The notes: generated from the letters alone by a model not told the origin. A DNA stretch of 64,000 bases from Portunus trituberculatus (GCF_017591435.1 NC_059300.1:3171456-3235455); one strand, 5' to 3'; numbered from the stretch's first letter, positions 1-59,151 are shown. Numbers and translations are program-made.

Positions 1-1809
1 AAAGGACATTGTCGAAAAATGTAAGGAACAACCGAAATTGTTCTACAGATTCATAAATGGAAAAATAAGACAAAAAGAAACAATAGAAAGGTTAAAAGGA
101 GAGAACGGGATGGTGGAAGACCCAAAAAGTATGGCAGAACTGTTAAATAGTAAATTTCAGGAGGTCTTTACTAAGGAATCCAAATTTGAAAGACCACAGG
201 GTAATAGAGAGACTGTCCATATGAAAGAGATTAAAGTAACCAAGCTTGAAATAAAAGAGTTGATGACGGAATTAGATGAGGAGAAGGCAATGGGACCGGA
301 TGAAGTCTCAGGCAGAATACTGAAAGAATGTAGGAAGAACTAGCAAGTCCTATATACAACATCATAAAATGCTCAATAGAAAATGGAACAGTACCAGTAG
401 AATGGAAAAGAGCTGAGGTGGTTCCCATATATAAGAGCGAAGGAAGGAAGAACCTTTAAATTACAGACCGGTATCACTAACTAGTGTAATATGCAAGATG
501 TGTGAAAGAGTAATAAAGAAACAATGGATTGAGTTTCTTGAAGACAACAAATTATTATCAAATAGCCAATTTGGTTTTAGAAAAGGTCGGTCGTGTAACA
601 AATTTATTGAGTTTCTACTCTAGAATAGTTGATAGGGTACAAGAGAGAGAGAGATGGATTGACTGTATTTATTTAGATTTAAAAAAGGCATTTGATAAAG
701 TGCCAAATGAAAGATTACTATGGAAGTTAGAGAAGGGTGGCTTAAAAGGAACCACATTGAGATGGATGGAAAATTACTTGAGGGGAAGAGAAATAAGGAT
801 GGTAGTTAAAGATATGAAGTCCAAGTGGAGAGCAGCAGAAAGCGGAGTGCCACAGGGGTCAGTATTGACGCCAATACTTTTTCTCATATATATATATAAA
901 CGACATGCCAGAGGGAGTGAACAGCTACATAAATCTGTTTGCGAATGATGCAAAACTGTGCAGATATAAAGCAAAAAAAGGATTGTGAAATACTGCAGGA
1001 AGACCTAAATAAGATCTGGGAATGGAGTAAAATGTGGGAAATGGAATTCAATGTGGACAAAAGCCATGTCATGGAAATGGGAAAGAGTGAAAGACGACCA
1101 GTGGGAATCTATAAGATGGGAGATGGAGTAGAACTAGAAAAAGTAAAAAAGGAAAAGGACTTGGGAGTGATGATGGTAGAAAACAATCAACCGGTAAGCC
1201 ATATTGATAGAATTTTCACATATAACTTGCTAAGGAATATTGGATTAGCATTTCACTACATGGACAAAAAAATGATGAAGAAATTGATAAGTACTATAAT
1301 AAGACCCAGATTGGAATATGCAGGATTTGTGTGGACCCCCATAAAAAGAAACATAAGGAAGTTAGAGAGACTACAAAAAATGGCTACAAGAATGGTTCCA
1401 GAATTTGAAGGGATGACATATGAGGAGAGACTAAAGGCTATTGATCTACCAATCCTGGAACAGAGAAGGGAGAGAGGGGATCTGATACAAGTTTATAAAT
1501 TGAATAACGGAATGGATGAAGTGGATAATAAGAAACTGATCCTGAGAGAAGAATATGACATTAGAAGCACAAGATCGCATAGTAAAAAACTGAGGAAGGG
1601 AAGATGTCTGAGAGATATTAAAAAATATAGTTTCCCACAAAGATGTGTTGAGACTTGGAACAGTTTGAGTGAGGAAGTGGTGCCAGCAAAGTATGCATAG
1701 CTTTAAAGAAAAATTGGATAAGTGTAGAAATGGAGACGGGGCCACACGAGCGTAAAGCCCAGGCCCTGTAAAACTACAACTAGGTAAACTAGGTAAATAC
1801 ACTCTCACT

Positions 1810-1810
<1 letters not shown>
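1..1810 (+). mobile_element. Decayed LINE, reverse transcriptase to 3' end (CR1/L2-like), cut by the window edge
   Basis: Successive plus-strand frames encode non-LTR reverse transcriptase: the GPDEVSGRILKE block (about 290-330), NYRPVSLTSVICK, FGFRKGRSC, the YLDLKKAFDKVP palm motif with catalytic Asp, SGVPQGSVLTPILFLIYI, then LFANDAKL and a C-terminal region ending ETWNSLSEEVV. The YADD/FADD catalytic box reads F-A-N-D, so one metal-binding Asp is lost. Frames shift near 340, 440 and 890; the last lies in a TATATATATA run. The 3' end has repeated ACTAGGTAA units and then (AC)n. A dead copy; clade assignment is tentative. Confidence 0.85.

Positions 1811-1852
<42 letters not shown>
1811..1852. 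repeat. (AC)n microsatellite at a LINE 3' end
   Basis: About 21 AC units directly follow the TAGGTAAATAC tail of the LINE. Confidence 0.95.
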
Positions 1853-1855
<3 letters not shown>

Positions 1856-2727
1856 CAACTCTCGATTTGAGTAATGCAATTTTGATTTAATGTGACTTGA
1901 TATTTAAGGAGATACGATTAAGCCTATCCAGGCAGCAGGGCAGATGAATGTACTACCAAATAAAAAATCATCTATATATAGACTCTATTGACTTTCATCA
2001 ATACATCTATATTTAGTTTCCCAGCAAATGGGTACTCTAAATTGACATCTATATATAGACTCACAAAACTGAACAAACAATTGAATCTATATATAGACTC
2101 TGCTGCAAAACTGAACAAGTGACATCTATATATAGACTCTGCCACAAAACTGAACAAACAATTGAATCTACATATGTGTTGTTTGTGTTTGATTGGTGAT
2201 ACTATATGTCAATATATTTGTATGAATGTTTGGAGTTACCCACATCCTGGACTTGTGACCTGGATGTAATTTACTTCCACATTTCTTCGTATTTTTCACA
2301 TATGTATTTATTTTGTACCTACTAATTTTTAGGCAATGTAGCTGGCGTGTGATACAGTTCTTTGTCCTTGACATGATAAGATAATAATAAAAAGTGGAAA
2401 AAATGCAAAAATTTTTCAGTATTAGCTTATGTGCATGACACATCCACCATCAACAAAAGCACAAGCGGTGACCGGCTTTGAGAGGCCATGCTGACCTGTA
2501 CTTGGGTATTTGAGATGCTAGATAATTATTTATTTTATGAATTTTGTTACTTGTAAGAAATTGTCTATATACAGACCACGCTACAACTTTGTGCAGTAAA
2601 ATCAGAACAAACGTCTATATATAGACGATCCGACAAAAATCTTTTTCAAAACATCTATATATAGATCCTCCACCAGCAAAGGGTTAAATAATATGATTTA
2701 TCCAATTTAACGCAGGTTAACTTGACT
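1852..2727. repeat. Element with two clusters of a ~39-bp unit carrying palindrome TCTATATATAGA
   Basis: Units start near 1969, 2004 (degenerate), 2046, 2084, 2123 and 2164 (degenerate), spaced 35-42 bp, then 2563, 2613 and 2652. Each has (A/G)TCTATATATAGA(C/T); CGTCTATATATAGACG at 2612-2627 is a perfect 16-bp palindrome. Spacers resemble CTGCCACAAAACTGAACAAA. GCAAAGGGTTAA at about 2677-2688 looks like a piggyBac-type end. The outer parts (AGTCAACTC... at 1853 and ...TTGACT at 2727) could be weak inverted ends of another element. No coding potential recognised. Confidence 0.55.
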
Positions 2728-3172
2728 CTATGATGTCATGCACACCCACAATGCTTCTGGGGGGGCAACTGCACTGAGATGCTCTCGGCTGGATTCTTAA
2801 ACAATACCTTCCACCTTCATCAGTTGAAGATACTATCTGGGAGAAATTGGTATTCTTAAGAGCAACACTGCCTTCCTGCAGCTCAGGAAGGCAACAATCA
2901 GGCAGGATTTATCTTCCCAGCAAAGGTGAACCAAGACCCGTCTTCATCATTACCTTCACATAAAATACCGGGAAAAAAACACCCCTGTCAAAAATGCAAA
3001 AAAAATTTTTTTTTCCTTATAAAAGCATATTTCTTTGTGTTATTTTGAGTACAACGATGTAGTTTTCAACATGTTATGACCTTTGAGAGCAAAGTTATTG
3101 CATATAAAAAAATTCTCCCCGAACCCATGACAGAATCCGCCGCTAAGAAATACCCCACAAGCTCCGATAACA

Positions 3173-3222
<50 letters not shown>

Positions 3223-3889
3223 TTCGGGCATTTGAATTTGATGTAAAAGTAGGAACTTTTGCACTTTCATGTCAAGAAAATGCACACTCAGATATATGAA
3301 ATGATGTGCAAAACAGGAAAAGAAAAAGAAACCACATATTACAAGTATTGTAGATTTCTATAATAACTGAAATCTGGCAACTCTTATTAGCAATGGGATT
3401 CACGTGACTTGGCCGACAAGCACAGTCCTGTAGAGGCAACCATGGGTGACACACCAGTGTACGTGAGGAGGTTTATGAATGTCGCTGTGAAGGTTGGTCT
3501 CTGTCTCCCAGATCACTATCAGAATCACTACTGTAGTCTTCACTTTCTTGTCTCAATAAAAAAAATCAAGTCTTAATTTTCATCACTGTCCTCAATGTCA
3601 CTACCGAGTAACACTGACATAACACTCGGAGTACCGTTTCCTCCCTCCAGATTACAGGGGTTGCCAGATGTCACCTCAAAATGGGAAAAGATGACCTATT
3701 GTGTGGGAACATATGTCTCAAGGCTCGAGGAGGCGAGTGAGAAAAGATGCCAGATACCTCCACTTGCCCCAGGACCAATAGTGAGGGGAAGAGATTCAAA
3801 CATTTAGCGCGGGAAAATCATGATTCCCAGAACGATCCCCGCCTCTCCACACGTGATGCTACAATCATCTCAAAACGATCACCATACGT
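2728..3889. other. Non-coding stretch, possible piggyBac-type remnant
   Basis: No conserved protein was recognised. A (CT)n array sits at 3175-3221. At about 3540-3610 the minus strand can read short acidic/Ser runs of the kind found at piggyBac N-termini, and AAGGGTTAA occurs near 3890-3898. Both hints are weak. Confidence 0.3.
3175..3221. repeat. (CT)n microsatellite
   Basis: About 23 uninterrupted CT units. Confidence 0.95.
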
Positions 3890-3894
3890 TAAGG

Positions 3895-4648
3895 GTTAAG
3901 TAGTTTAATTTAAGACTAAGTCATTATAATGTACACTAATGTATGTATGTAACTTTATAATGTTGATGCTCTTAAATTTATGAAGGAAGGGAGAGTGGAG
4001 CAGGAAAGACGCTAGCTGGTAAACTGTGCAATGTAAACAAAGGGCGCATCATTGTACCGCATACAAAACTTATGTACCACATTTCCACAAGGCTTTTCAT
4101 TTTATCCATTGCAGTCATGAGTTTTAACTTGCAAGGAAGATACGGTCTCACCAGCCTTCTTAATAGAGTCTGCTGACTTGAAAATAGTAGGCAGTAGATA
4201 GAGTCAAGCCATGGTGGCGAGCAACGCTATTAGTTTTCTCGCCTCTCTCGTGTTTGTGAATAATATCCAGCTTCACTTCGAGGGTAAGAGACTTCCTGGT
4301 CTTCTTAGCAAGGCTAAGCGACATTGCAGAGTTGGTTGCAGAGCTGTTTGGTGGCATGTTGAGCGAGGGAAGATGAGCTGCTGCTGGACGCTGTTATTGT
4401 TTTGAATTAAGAGCGGGGAAGGGTAGGGTAGTGAGTGGTGCACGTTTTGTCCACGAGGCACTGGTGTATTGAAAAGCCTGTCAGCTTACGTGATACGGCG
4501 GGGCTTTCAAACTTGGAAAAAATTACCTGGATAAAATTTTGTTAAAGCAAGTTTGGTGTTCATTATACGAGCAGATGGTAGTAAAAGGAAACGTTCGTTT
4601 TAGCGAAATTTCATTGTGTGAACGTTTGTTAAGTGGGGCTTGCCTATA
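3895..4648 (-). mobile_element. Tigger/pogo-like transposon fragment with CENP-B-type DNA-binding N-terminus
   Basis: Minus strand 4357-4200 encodes KKTRKSLTLEVKLDIIHKHE, then RGEKTNSVARHHGLTLSTAY, a CENP-B/Tigger helix-turn-helix start. The right end (reading inward on the minus strand, TAGGCAAGCCCCACTTAACA) matches the inverted end of the element at 23848-24915. The whole stretch corresponds to that copy in the opposite orientation. No DDE domain remains. The left edge is where similarity to the other copy fades. Confidence 0.7.
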
Positions 4649-4657
4649 TATACAGTC

Positions 4658-4660
<3 letters not shown>

Positions 4661-4688
<28 letters not shown>

Positions 4689-7600
4689 GTAGGGAAGAGG
4701 GCCAGCCAAGGGCAAAAGAAAGAAAGTTAGAAAAGCCCACTTGAGCGCTGGCTCTCCAAAGACTTCAAAAAGTGCCAAAACCGTCAGCCAGAATTAGGGG
4801 AGCAAATGCCTCGATACCTCCCTCTTAAAAGAAGACAAGTTGTAGGAATTCGGAAATACAGATGCAGGGAGGGAGTTCCAGAGTTTACCAGTGAAAGGGA
4901 TGAATGATTGAGCATACTGGTTAACTCTTGCATTAGAGAGTTGGACAGAATAAGGATGAGAGGAAGAAGAAAGCCTTGTGCAGCGTGGCCGCAGGAGGAG
5001 GGAGGCATGCAGTTAGCAAGATCAGTAGAACAGTTACCATGAAAATAGCGATAAAATATAGAAAGGGATGCAACATTTCGGCGGTGAGAAAGAGACTGAA
5101 GACAGTTAGTCAGAGGAGGGAGTTGATGAGACGAAGAGCTTTCGATTCCACCCTATCAAGCAAAGCTGTGTGACTGGAACCCCCAAACATGCGAAGAGTA
5201 CTCCATACAGGGACGGATAAGGCCCTTATACAGAGTAAGCAGTTGGAGGGCGAGAAAACTGTCGGAGACGCCTCAGAACACCTAATTTCATAGAAGCTGT
5301 TTTAGCAAGAGATGAGATGTGAAGTTTCCAGTTAAGATTATGAGCAAAGGACAGACCGAGGATATTCATTGTGGAAGAGGGAGACAGTTGAGTGTCATTG
5401 AAGAAGAGGGATAGTTGTCTGGAAGGTTGTGTCGAGTTGATAGATGGAGGAATTGAGTTTTGAGGCATTGAAAACTACTAGATTTTCTCTGCCCCAATCG
5501 GAAATCTTAGAAAGATCGGAAGTCAGGCGTTCCGTGGCGTCCCGCGTGATCTGTTGATTTCCTGAAGGGTTGGACGTCTCTGAAAGAACGTGGAAAGATG
5601 TAGGGTGGTATCATCAGCGTAGGAGTGGATAGGGCAAGAAGTTTGGTTAAGAAGGTCATTAATGAATAATAGAAAGAGAGTGGGTGACAGGACAGAACCC
5701 TGAGGAACACCACTATTAATAGGTTTAGGAGAAGAACAGTAGCCGTCTACCACAGCAGCAATAGAGCGGTCGGAAAGGAAACTTGAGATAAAGTTGCAGA
5801 GAAGGATAGAAGCCGTAGGAGGGCAGTTTTGAAATCAAAGCTTTATGCCAGACTCTATCAAAAGCTTTTGATATGTCTAACGCAACAGCAAAAGTTTCAC
5901 CGAAATCTCTAAAAGAGGATGACCAAGACTCAGTAAGGAAAGCCAGAAGATCACCAGTAGAGCGACCTTGACGGAAGCCATACTGGCGATCAGACAGAAG
6001 ATTGTGAAGTGACAGATGTTTGAGAATCTTCCTATTCAGGATAGATTCAAAAACTTTAGACAAGCAAGAGATTAAAGCTATAGGACGGTAGTTTGAGGGG
6101 TTAGAACGGTCACCCTTTTAGGAACAGGCTGAATGTAGGCGAACTTCCAGCAGGAAGGAAAGGTAGAAGTCGATAGACAAAGTTGGAAGAGTTTGGCCAG
6201 GCAAGGTGCAAGCACAGAAGCACAGTTTTTGAGAACAATAGGAGGGACCCCATCAGGTCCATAAGCCTTCCGAGGGTTTAGGCCAGCAAGGGCATGGAAA
6301 ACATCATTACGAAGAATTTTGATTGTAGACATGAAATAGTCAGAGGGAGGAGGAGAGGGAGGACAAGCCCAGAATCGTCCAAGGTGGAGTTGTGAGCAAA
6401 GGTTTGAGAAAAGAGTTCAGCTTTAGAGACAGAAGAGATGGCAGTGGTGCCATCAGGATGAAATAAAGGAGGAAAGATGAAGAAGTGAAGTTATTTGAGA
6501 TGTTTTTGGCTAGATGCCAGAAGTCACGAGGAGAGTTTGAGTTTGAAAGATTTTGACATTTCCTATTTATGAAAGAGTGTTTGGCAAGTTGAAGAACAGA
6601 CTTGGCATGATTCCGGCAGAGATATAAAGTGCATGAGATTCAGGAGATGGAAGGCTCAAGTACCTTTTGTGGGCAACCTCTATCATGTATAGCACGAGAA
6701 CAGGCTGAGTTAAACCAAGGTTTAGAAGGTTTAGGTTGAGAAAAGAATGAGGAATGTACGCCTCCATGCCAGATACTAACACCTCTGTTATGCGTTCAGC
6801 ACAAAGAGATGGGTCTCTGACACGGAAGCAATAATCATTCCAGGAAAATCAGCATAATACCTCCTCAGGTCCCCCAACTGGCAGAGGCAAACGCCAGAGG
6901 CACCTTCGCTTTGGGGATCCTGCGGAGGGATTGGAAAAATAGGACAAGATACAGAAATGAGATTGTGATCGGAGGAGCCCAACGGAGATGAAAGGGTGAC
7001 AGCATAAGCAGAAGGGTTAGAGGTGAGGAAGAGATCAAGAATGTTGGGCGTGTCTCCAAGACGGTCAGGAATACGAGTAGGGTGTTGCACCAGTTGCTCT
7101 AGGTCATGGAGGATAGCAAAGTTGAAGGCTAGTTCACCAGGGTGGTCAGTGAAGGAGAGGAAAGCCAAAGCTGGTGGTGAACATTGAAATCTCCAAGAAT
7201 GGAAATCTCAGCGAAAGGGTAGAGGGACAGAATGTGCTCCACTTTAGAAGTTAAGTAGTCGAAGAAATTACTATAGTCAGAAGAGTTAGGGAGAGATAAA
7301 CAGCACAGATGAATTTAGTTTGAGAGTGACTGTTAAGTCGTAGCCAGATGGTGGAAAATTCGGAAGACTCAAGAGCGTGGGCACGAGAGCAAGTTAAGTC
7401 GTTGCGTACATAGACGCAACATCCAGCTTTGGAATGAAAATGAGAATAGAGAAAGTAGGAGGGAACAGAGAAGGGCTACTGTCAGTTGCCTCAGACAGCT
7501 GTGTTTCGGTGAGGAAAAGAAGATGAGGTTTAGTAGAGGAGAGGTGGTGTTCCACAGATTGAAAATTAGATCTAAGACCGCGAATGTTGCAGAAGTTAAT

Positions 7601-7850
7601 GTAGAAAAAGTTGAGGGAGGTGTCAAGGCATTTGTGGTCTTCAACAGGAGAGGTGTCCGACCTGGGGACATTTTGGTCCCTCCCAGAGGGGACTCCGAGG
7701 CATTGTTTATTTTGGGTCCCATTTTTCTTTTAAATTTTGATTTGGAGTGAAGGGTGTATGTGTGGTAAGTGCATGTAGTTTTGTGTGAAGAAGGAGAGCT
7801 GTCTTTTGAGGGTAGGCTGTGACTACCCCCTTCAGTTGTGAGACACAAAG
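4661..7850 (-). mobile_element. Decayed LINE, I/Jockey-like, with poly(A) tail
   Basis: On the minus strand: an endonuclease region at about 7620-6790 with LGDFNVHH and the catalytic SSDHNLIS; then reverse transcriptase with NPRKAYGPDGVPP (about 6280), RQYGFRQGRSTGDLLAF (about 5980), ALDISKAFDRVWHKALI, SGVPQGSVLSPTLFLLFIND and intact SYADDTTL (about 5620), then a region including LNWKLHISSLAKTASMKLG. The 3' end is a 26-nt poly(T) on the plus strand at 4661-4686. Several frameshifts break the reading frame, so it is a dead copy about 3.2 kb long. No full ORF1 was recognised. Confidence 0.88.
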
Positions 7851-8119
7851 GGAAACATTCAACGAGATCACAACTAGCTTTAATGGAAGGTTCACAGTAC
7901 CTCCTGAACTAGTGCTATTAGATCTACGACAGTTACGTTCCTGACCTCATCGTGCACGGCGAGATTAGTGTTGGGCGAATAATAGGCCCTATGGGAAAAT
8001 AGGGTTTACGTTCCCAGATCCTCCCAAAAAAAAAAAAAAAATTTTTTACCAAAAACTGAAAAAAAAAAAAAAAATTAATGAAGTACCAAACACACATTTT
8101 ATTTAACTACAGTACTAGT
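7851..8119. other. Short A/T-rich stretch between elements
   Basis: It contains two poly(A) runs (about 8026-8041 and 8059-8074) and ordinary AT-rich sequence; AATAGGGTTTACGTTCC near 8000 may be a Tigger-like remnant. Nothing coding. Confidence 0.4.
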
Positions 8120-9252
<1,133 letters not shown>

Positions 9253-9257
9253 TATAT

Positions 9258-10453
9258 ACATACAGTGGAACCTTGAGATACGAGCTACAATTTGGTCTTT
9301 TTATTTTCGAGGTGCGAGCAAAATTTTGAGATCCAAGTCATGCTTGGGGATATTGCAGCTACAGCCGGCAGCTAGGTCCATCGGTCGAGCCTCAGCTGAG
9401 CTAGTATCTACGTGTTTCTCATATATCTCATGCACTGTGATTATTCTTTTATCATTTTCACACTATTTACTGGTCTTTTTTTTATTGTCTAAATAAAGTG
9501 CAGGTTTAATTTGTGTTTACATGTGAATGGTGCCTGCATCCTTTCCTCCCTCTCTCTTCTTCCTCTACCATTTAACACCATTAGCCGAAAACATGTCTCC
9601 AAGGTAAGAACACTAAGTAAACTTTTCCTGTTATTTTTATATATTTTCATGCATTGATAAAGTATGCATGTGTACGTAACTGAAAAGGCAAAACAAATTT
9701 CTTCCATTTCCGCTTACCTCCTCCACTGATGCTTATAATGGAGGAAGGAGAAAAATGTAAACAAACCTATTCCCTCTCCCTCTATTTATATTATTTTTTG
9801 TAATATTTTATTGTTTTCTGTGTAATAATTATTATTTGTAAATACCTTTTTCTTATCTGAAAACATAAAAAATATGATAATAATAAAAAAATAGGGATGC
9901 TCTTAAGAGATGGATAACTTAGAAGAGGAGGGGAGAAGGGTGGGGAGGAGAAGGGAGGTCACCGGAGGATGAGTCACCATCCATGAAAACATCTTTGTAA
10001 CGTTTCTCCTGGTGTGATTCCTGTGAATCCTCTAATGGAGTGCTGTGGCTCACTAACACTTGCAGTCTCATCAGATTCCCTATTTTCATCACTAATAAGC
10101 CTCTTTGGTGACATCGTAAGTCTCTAAATGAAAAACAACTGACAGAATGCAGAAGTAACGCAAGACCGCTGCAAGTGTTTTTATTTCCAAAAATGTACTG
10201 TACAGCACCCTAATGTGTTTAATAAAAAAAAAAGTTAGATATAAATGAAGCCTTTAATATTACTGATTTAGTCTAAGTTAGTGTTTTATAGAGGTTAGAG
10301 TGATGTTTTGGGGGGTCTAGGCTGGAGGATGGTCCCTATCCCCTCTAATTCGTAAGTATCTTATGGGAAAAATTGCTTCAAGATTCTAATAAACGCTGAT
10401 TCGACCAATAAAAAACCGCCCTAACCCCGTCGAATTGCGAAGATCCCCTGTAT
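9258..10453. mobile_element. Tigger-like terminal fragments
   Basis: ACAGTGGAACCTTGAGATAC at about 9260 and, on the other strand, ACAGGGGATCTTCGCAATTC ending at about 10453 both look like Tc1/mariner-Tigger ends, but do not match each other, so two elements may meet here. The sequence between is AT-rich with no recognised protein. Confidence 0.4.
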
Positions 10454-11124
10454 ATACAGCAGAGACTCAATACTCGAACGTTTAAATAGTCAAACTTTTC
10501 AATAGTCAAACGCAACAGTTCAACTTAATACTAAAAAAAATAAATATTAGTCGAACGTCCATCCACGTGGCTGTAAACAACAGTGATTTCACAGTGTCCG
10601 ATTCCACCACCTCTCCCGCGCGCCTTACTTCTATACCTCGGGTCTCTCGCCATATTACAGGGAGACCACTTTTGAATGAGTGTTATCAGAAGGGCTTTGG
10701 AATTAACAGTTCCTACATTAATAGAGAGCGAAGATAGTGATGTTCTGGGCTCTGATACGGATGTAGGAGGTTCAACCACTGAAGATCCCCTGTATATACA
10801 GCAGAGACTCAATACTCGAACGTTTAAATAGTCAAACTTTTCAATAGTCAAACGCAACAGTTCAACTTAATACTAAAAAAAATAAATATTAGTCGAACGT
10901 CCATCCACGTGGCTGTAAACAACAGTGATTTCACAGTGTCCGATTCCACCACCTCTCCCGCGCGCCTTACTTCTATACCTCGGGTCTCTCGCCATATTAC
11001 AGGGAGACCACTTTTGAATGAGTGTTATCAGAAGGGCTTTGGAATTAACAGTTCCTACATTAATAGAGAGCGAAGATAGTGATGTTCTGGGCTCTGATAC
11101 GGATGTAGGAGGTTCAACCACTGA
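10441..11124. repeat. Perfect 342-bp tandem duplication
   Basis: 10441-10782 is repeated at 10783-11124 with no difference visible by eye. Each unit starts AGATCCCCTGTATATACAGC and ends GGAGGTTCAACCACTGA. A GA dinucleotide is shared at the junctions. The unit spans the end of one Tigger-like element and the start of the next. Confidence 0.95.
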
Positions 11125-11230
11125 AAGGGAGGACATTCCACCACCACCACCACCAGCAACTCCTATTATATGTATTATATACATGTTTTTGCAAACAATA
11201 TACAAATTAGATCACTTTGCGAACATTTTG

Positions 11231-11233
<3 letters not shown>

Positions 11234-11316
<83 letters not shown>
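11234..11316. repeat. (GA)n microsatellite inside a Tigger-like element
   Basis: Followed by GGATACAAGGGG, as is the array at 28351-28470 (GGGGATACAAGGGG), so the array is part of the element family. Confidence 0.95.
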
Positions 11317-11319
<3 letters not shown>

Positions 11320-11632
11320 ACAAGGGGTGTGTTTTCTATTGCTCTAGCCAAGGCCACTGGACCCGATCAGACGTAAGACCACGTACACCGATGATACCAC
11401 CTCATTCAACCTGTGATATTTTGGTAACCATAGCATCTAGAGACTTCTGGTTTTTTGCATTGCAAAGAGGAAGAGTTGCTTGTGGGCAGAACACCATTTG
11501 TTCTCACTCGTTTATTGAATTTCCAAGTGTAATTAATATGTGAATACAGGCTATTTTGTGTGTTTCTCACCATACCTCCCGAGTTAGCGCGAGATAAAAA
11601 TACCAACATCCCCAAGTTTTCGGGGTTATTGT

Positions 11633-11800
11633 GATGAAACTAGCCTGTTTTGGAAAAAAAAAAATACCAAACATGATCTATATAACAAAGGAAGAGAAGT
11701 GTTTGCCAGGACCCAAGCCCATGAAAGAGAGGCTAATCCTGCTTCTGTGTGCCGATGCTAGTGGCAAATGCAAAATTAAACTGTTGCTTTTTTCTAAACT
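11633..11800 (+). pseudogene. Tigger/pogo DDE transposase fragment
   Basis: The sequence opens with DETSLFW (first catalytic Asp region), and after an 11-A run continues in another frame as KIPNMIYITKEEKCLPGPKP, then MKERLILLLCADASGKCKIK. The poly(A) run is where the frame breaks. The rest of the DDE domain is absent. Confidence 0.75.
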
Positions 11801-11912
11801 TAGGTTTGGCTTATGGCTGCAACGAATTACCTGATTTATAGGTATCAATAGTCGAACTTTTTTAATACTCGAACAGCCATTTGGAACTAATTAAGTTCGA
11901 GTATTGAGTCTC

Positions 11913-11917
<5 letters not shown>

Positions 11918-11982
<65 letters not shown>
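11918..11982. repeat. (TA)n at the insertion border of a Tigger-like element
   Basis: Directly abuts the right inverted end, consistent with TA target preference. Confidence 0.95.
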
Positions 11983-11985
<3 letters not shown>

Positions 11986-12075
11986 TTGCAAACTTACTGG
12001 ATTAATCTTGATTAAACCAGAAAATATATGTAAAAAAGATCATGTTAATTTTCTCTTGCAATTACCATGACTTAC

Positions 12076-57323
<45,248 letters not shown>

Positions 57324-59147
57324 TGAAAATACATATGGTCACAGAATAAGACAATACTAAGGATATATATGTGGTGCATCCAAACAAATTTTACTTTCAA
57401 AAACACCACCACAAAAATCCAAATGATAAACAAATTAAGTTACAAGACAGGATGAAAATAACTGGGTTGGTGATGAAGATGTAAGGAAAAAAAGAGTGCT
57501 GTTCCTAAAAATAGGAGGAAAAATGAAGGAAAATATAATGAAGAACAAGAATAGTGAGAGGTATGTGAGAACAAAGAAACAATAAAAACACAAAAACTGA
57601 GTTACTCCCATACCAAGGACAAATTTTAAAGAACAACTTGGATCCTTATAGCTTGACGGGTTAGTACAACTGTTGAGGTGTAACATACTCTGTATCCCAT
57701 CACCAGTCCCTTGCCCCTTTCTCCCATTGCTATAGCCTTTAAATCAACATTTCTCTTATTTCAAGGAACAAAACATTTTTCATGAAAGAAGGAAAAACTG
57801 GCTAAGGGCAACAGAAAAGGGAAAAAAAGAAAAAAAAGAAAAGAAAAAGTTACCAGCGAGACAGGCATTCAGACACTCCATACAGAAAGGAGTTGACAGT
57901 AGCGCATAAAGAACAGTAGTAGCATAAAGAACCCTGCAGTTATTGTGGTCCAGGTGTCTAAAAAGCCACACCTATTTAATGCCTTCATGTCAGGGATTCA
58001 GTCTTTGGCCATGGTGCTTCTCATGGGCAGCTTTACATCTTATTTAATTAATGCAAGAAGTGTCAACGATGGCCAGAAATCTCCAAGGCCTTTTGTGATC
58101 AAAAAGCATGCCACTGTGACATCATCAGAGCTGACATAGGTTTTATCTCAGGCCCCTAGAATGATAAATTTATTTAGCCTTCAGATCAATAACCTAGTGG
58201 TTTTATAATACTCTAAAGCTGGCCATTACACTCCCTTTCTATCAATTCTTTTGCATTTTTATGACATTAAAAAAAGGAAGCATGACACAAATAAAAGAAT
58301 GACACTTGTAACAGATCACAGGACGTGAAAACCTGTACTTTCCCACATTTTTCTTTCAAATCCCATGCCTATCTTTTCATATTTCATTCACTGATAAGCA
58401 TGTTAGGCTATAACATGACTTAAAAAGCTATTATGCTTCAATGACACTCAGGGGTTATCAATTGAGTGTGCCATGGTTTTATCTCTCCCACTTCCATCCT
58501 TACCTCCTCCAATGATTAGAAAATTCCCTCCCTTATAATCCTTGGTGCCCATTAAAAGTAACACTGAACACAACCTATCCCATTAAGGCACCTTCACTCC
58601 CAAGACCTATCAATATAAGTAAAACCTAGCAAAGCCCAACTTACATGAGAGGTGATGAGGGCAGGTGACTGATAAGACATTCCACAGTTCCTAGACCTGA
58701 ATTACTATGAAATCTAATCTATATAGCTACTACATCGTACACAGGTGTCTTTGTCTGCCCTGAGTGTTTTCTTTCCTATGGTGCATAGAAAAGATAAATA
58801 CACATGAACTCAATTATTAACCATCAAAAACTGATGCAATGCGCTGACAGTTTAACACTTTATTATCAGTACTAAGTTACATGAATTTATATAGGTGTTT
58901 CAAGTTACTTAACCTCCTATACTTATTCTTTTCATGTCTTCACCACATACACACAGAAAGCACTGCACACAAACCAATACCACCTCAATGCGATTCCCAC
59001 CAGGAAGCGAGAAATAAACCATTATGATAGTTTCTCGTAACTAGTCTTATGCCTTCCCCTACCCCTTTGTGAAGTTTCAGTATAGGGTATATGTATTAAG
59101 TGCAATTTTAATAAACCATTTACTATTATTATTATTATTATTATTAC

Positions 59148-59151
<4 letters not shown>

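Larger units (their letters stand above)
10783..11917 (+). mobile_element. Tigger-like DNA transposon relic
   Basis: Inverted ends: CAGAGACTCAATACTCGAAC on the left (about 10800) and AGTTCGAGTATTGAGTCTCC on the right (about 11894-11913), followed by (TA)n. Inside lies a (GA)n array at 11234-11316 and, from 11633, a DDE transposase fragment. The region 11320-11580 is shared with the element at 27784-29025. Confidence 0.75.

Noticed and set aside
7523..7750. Plus-strand 75-codon frame
   Set aside because: Antisense to the endonuclease part of the I/Jockey-like LINE.
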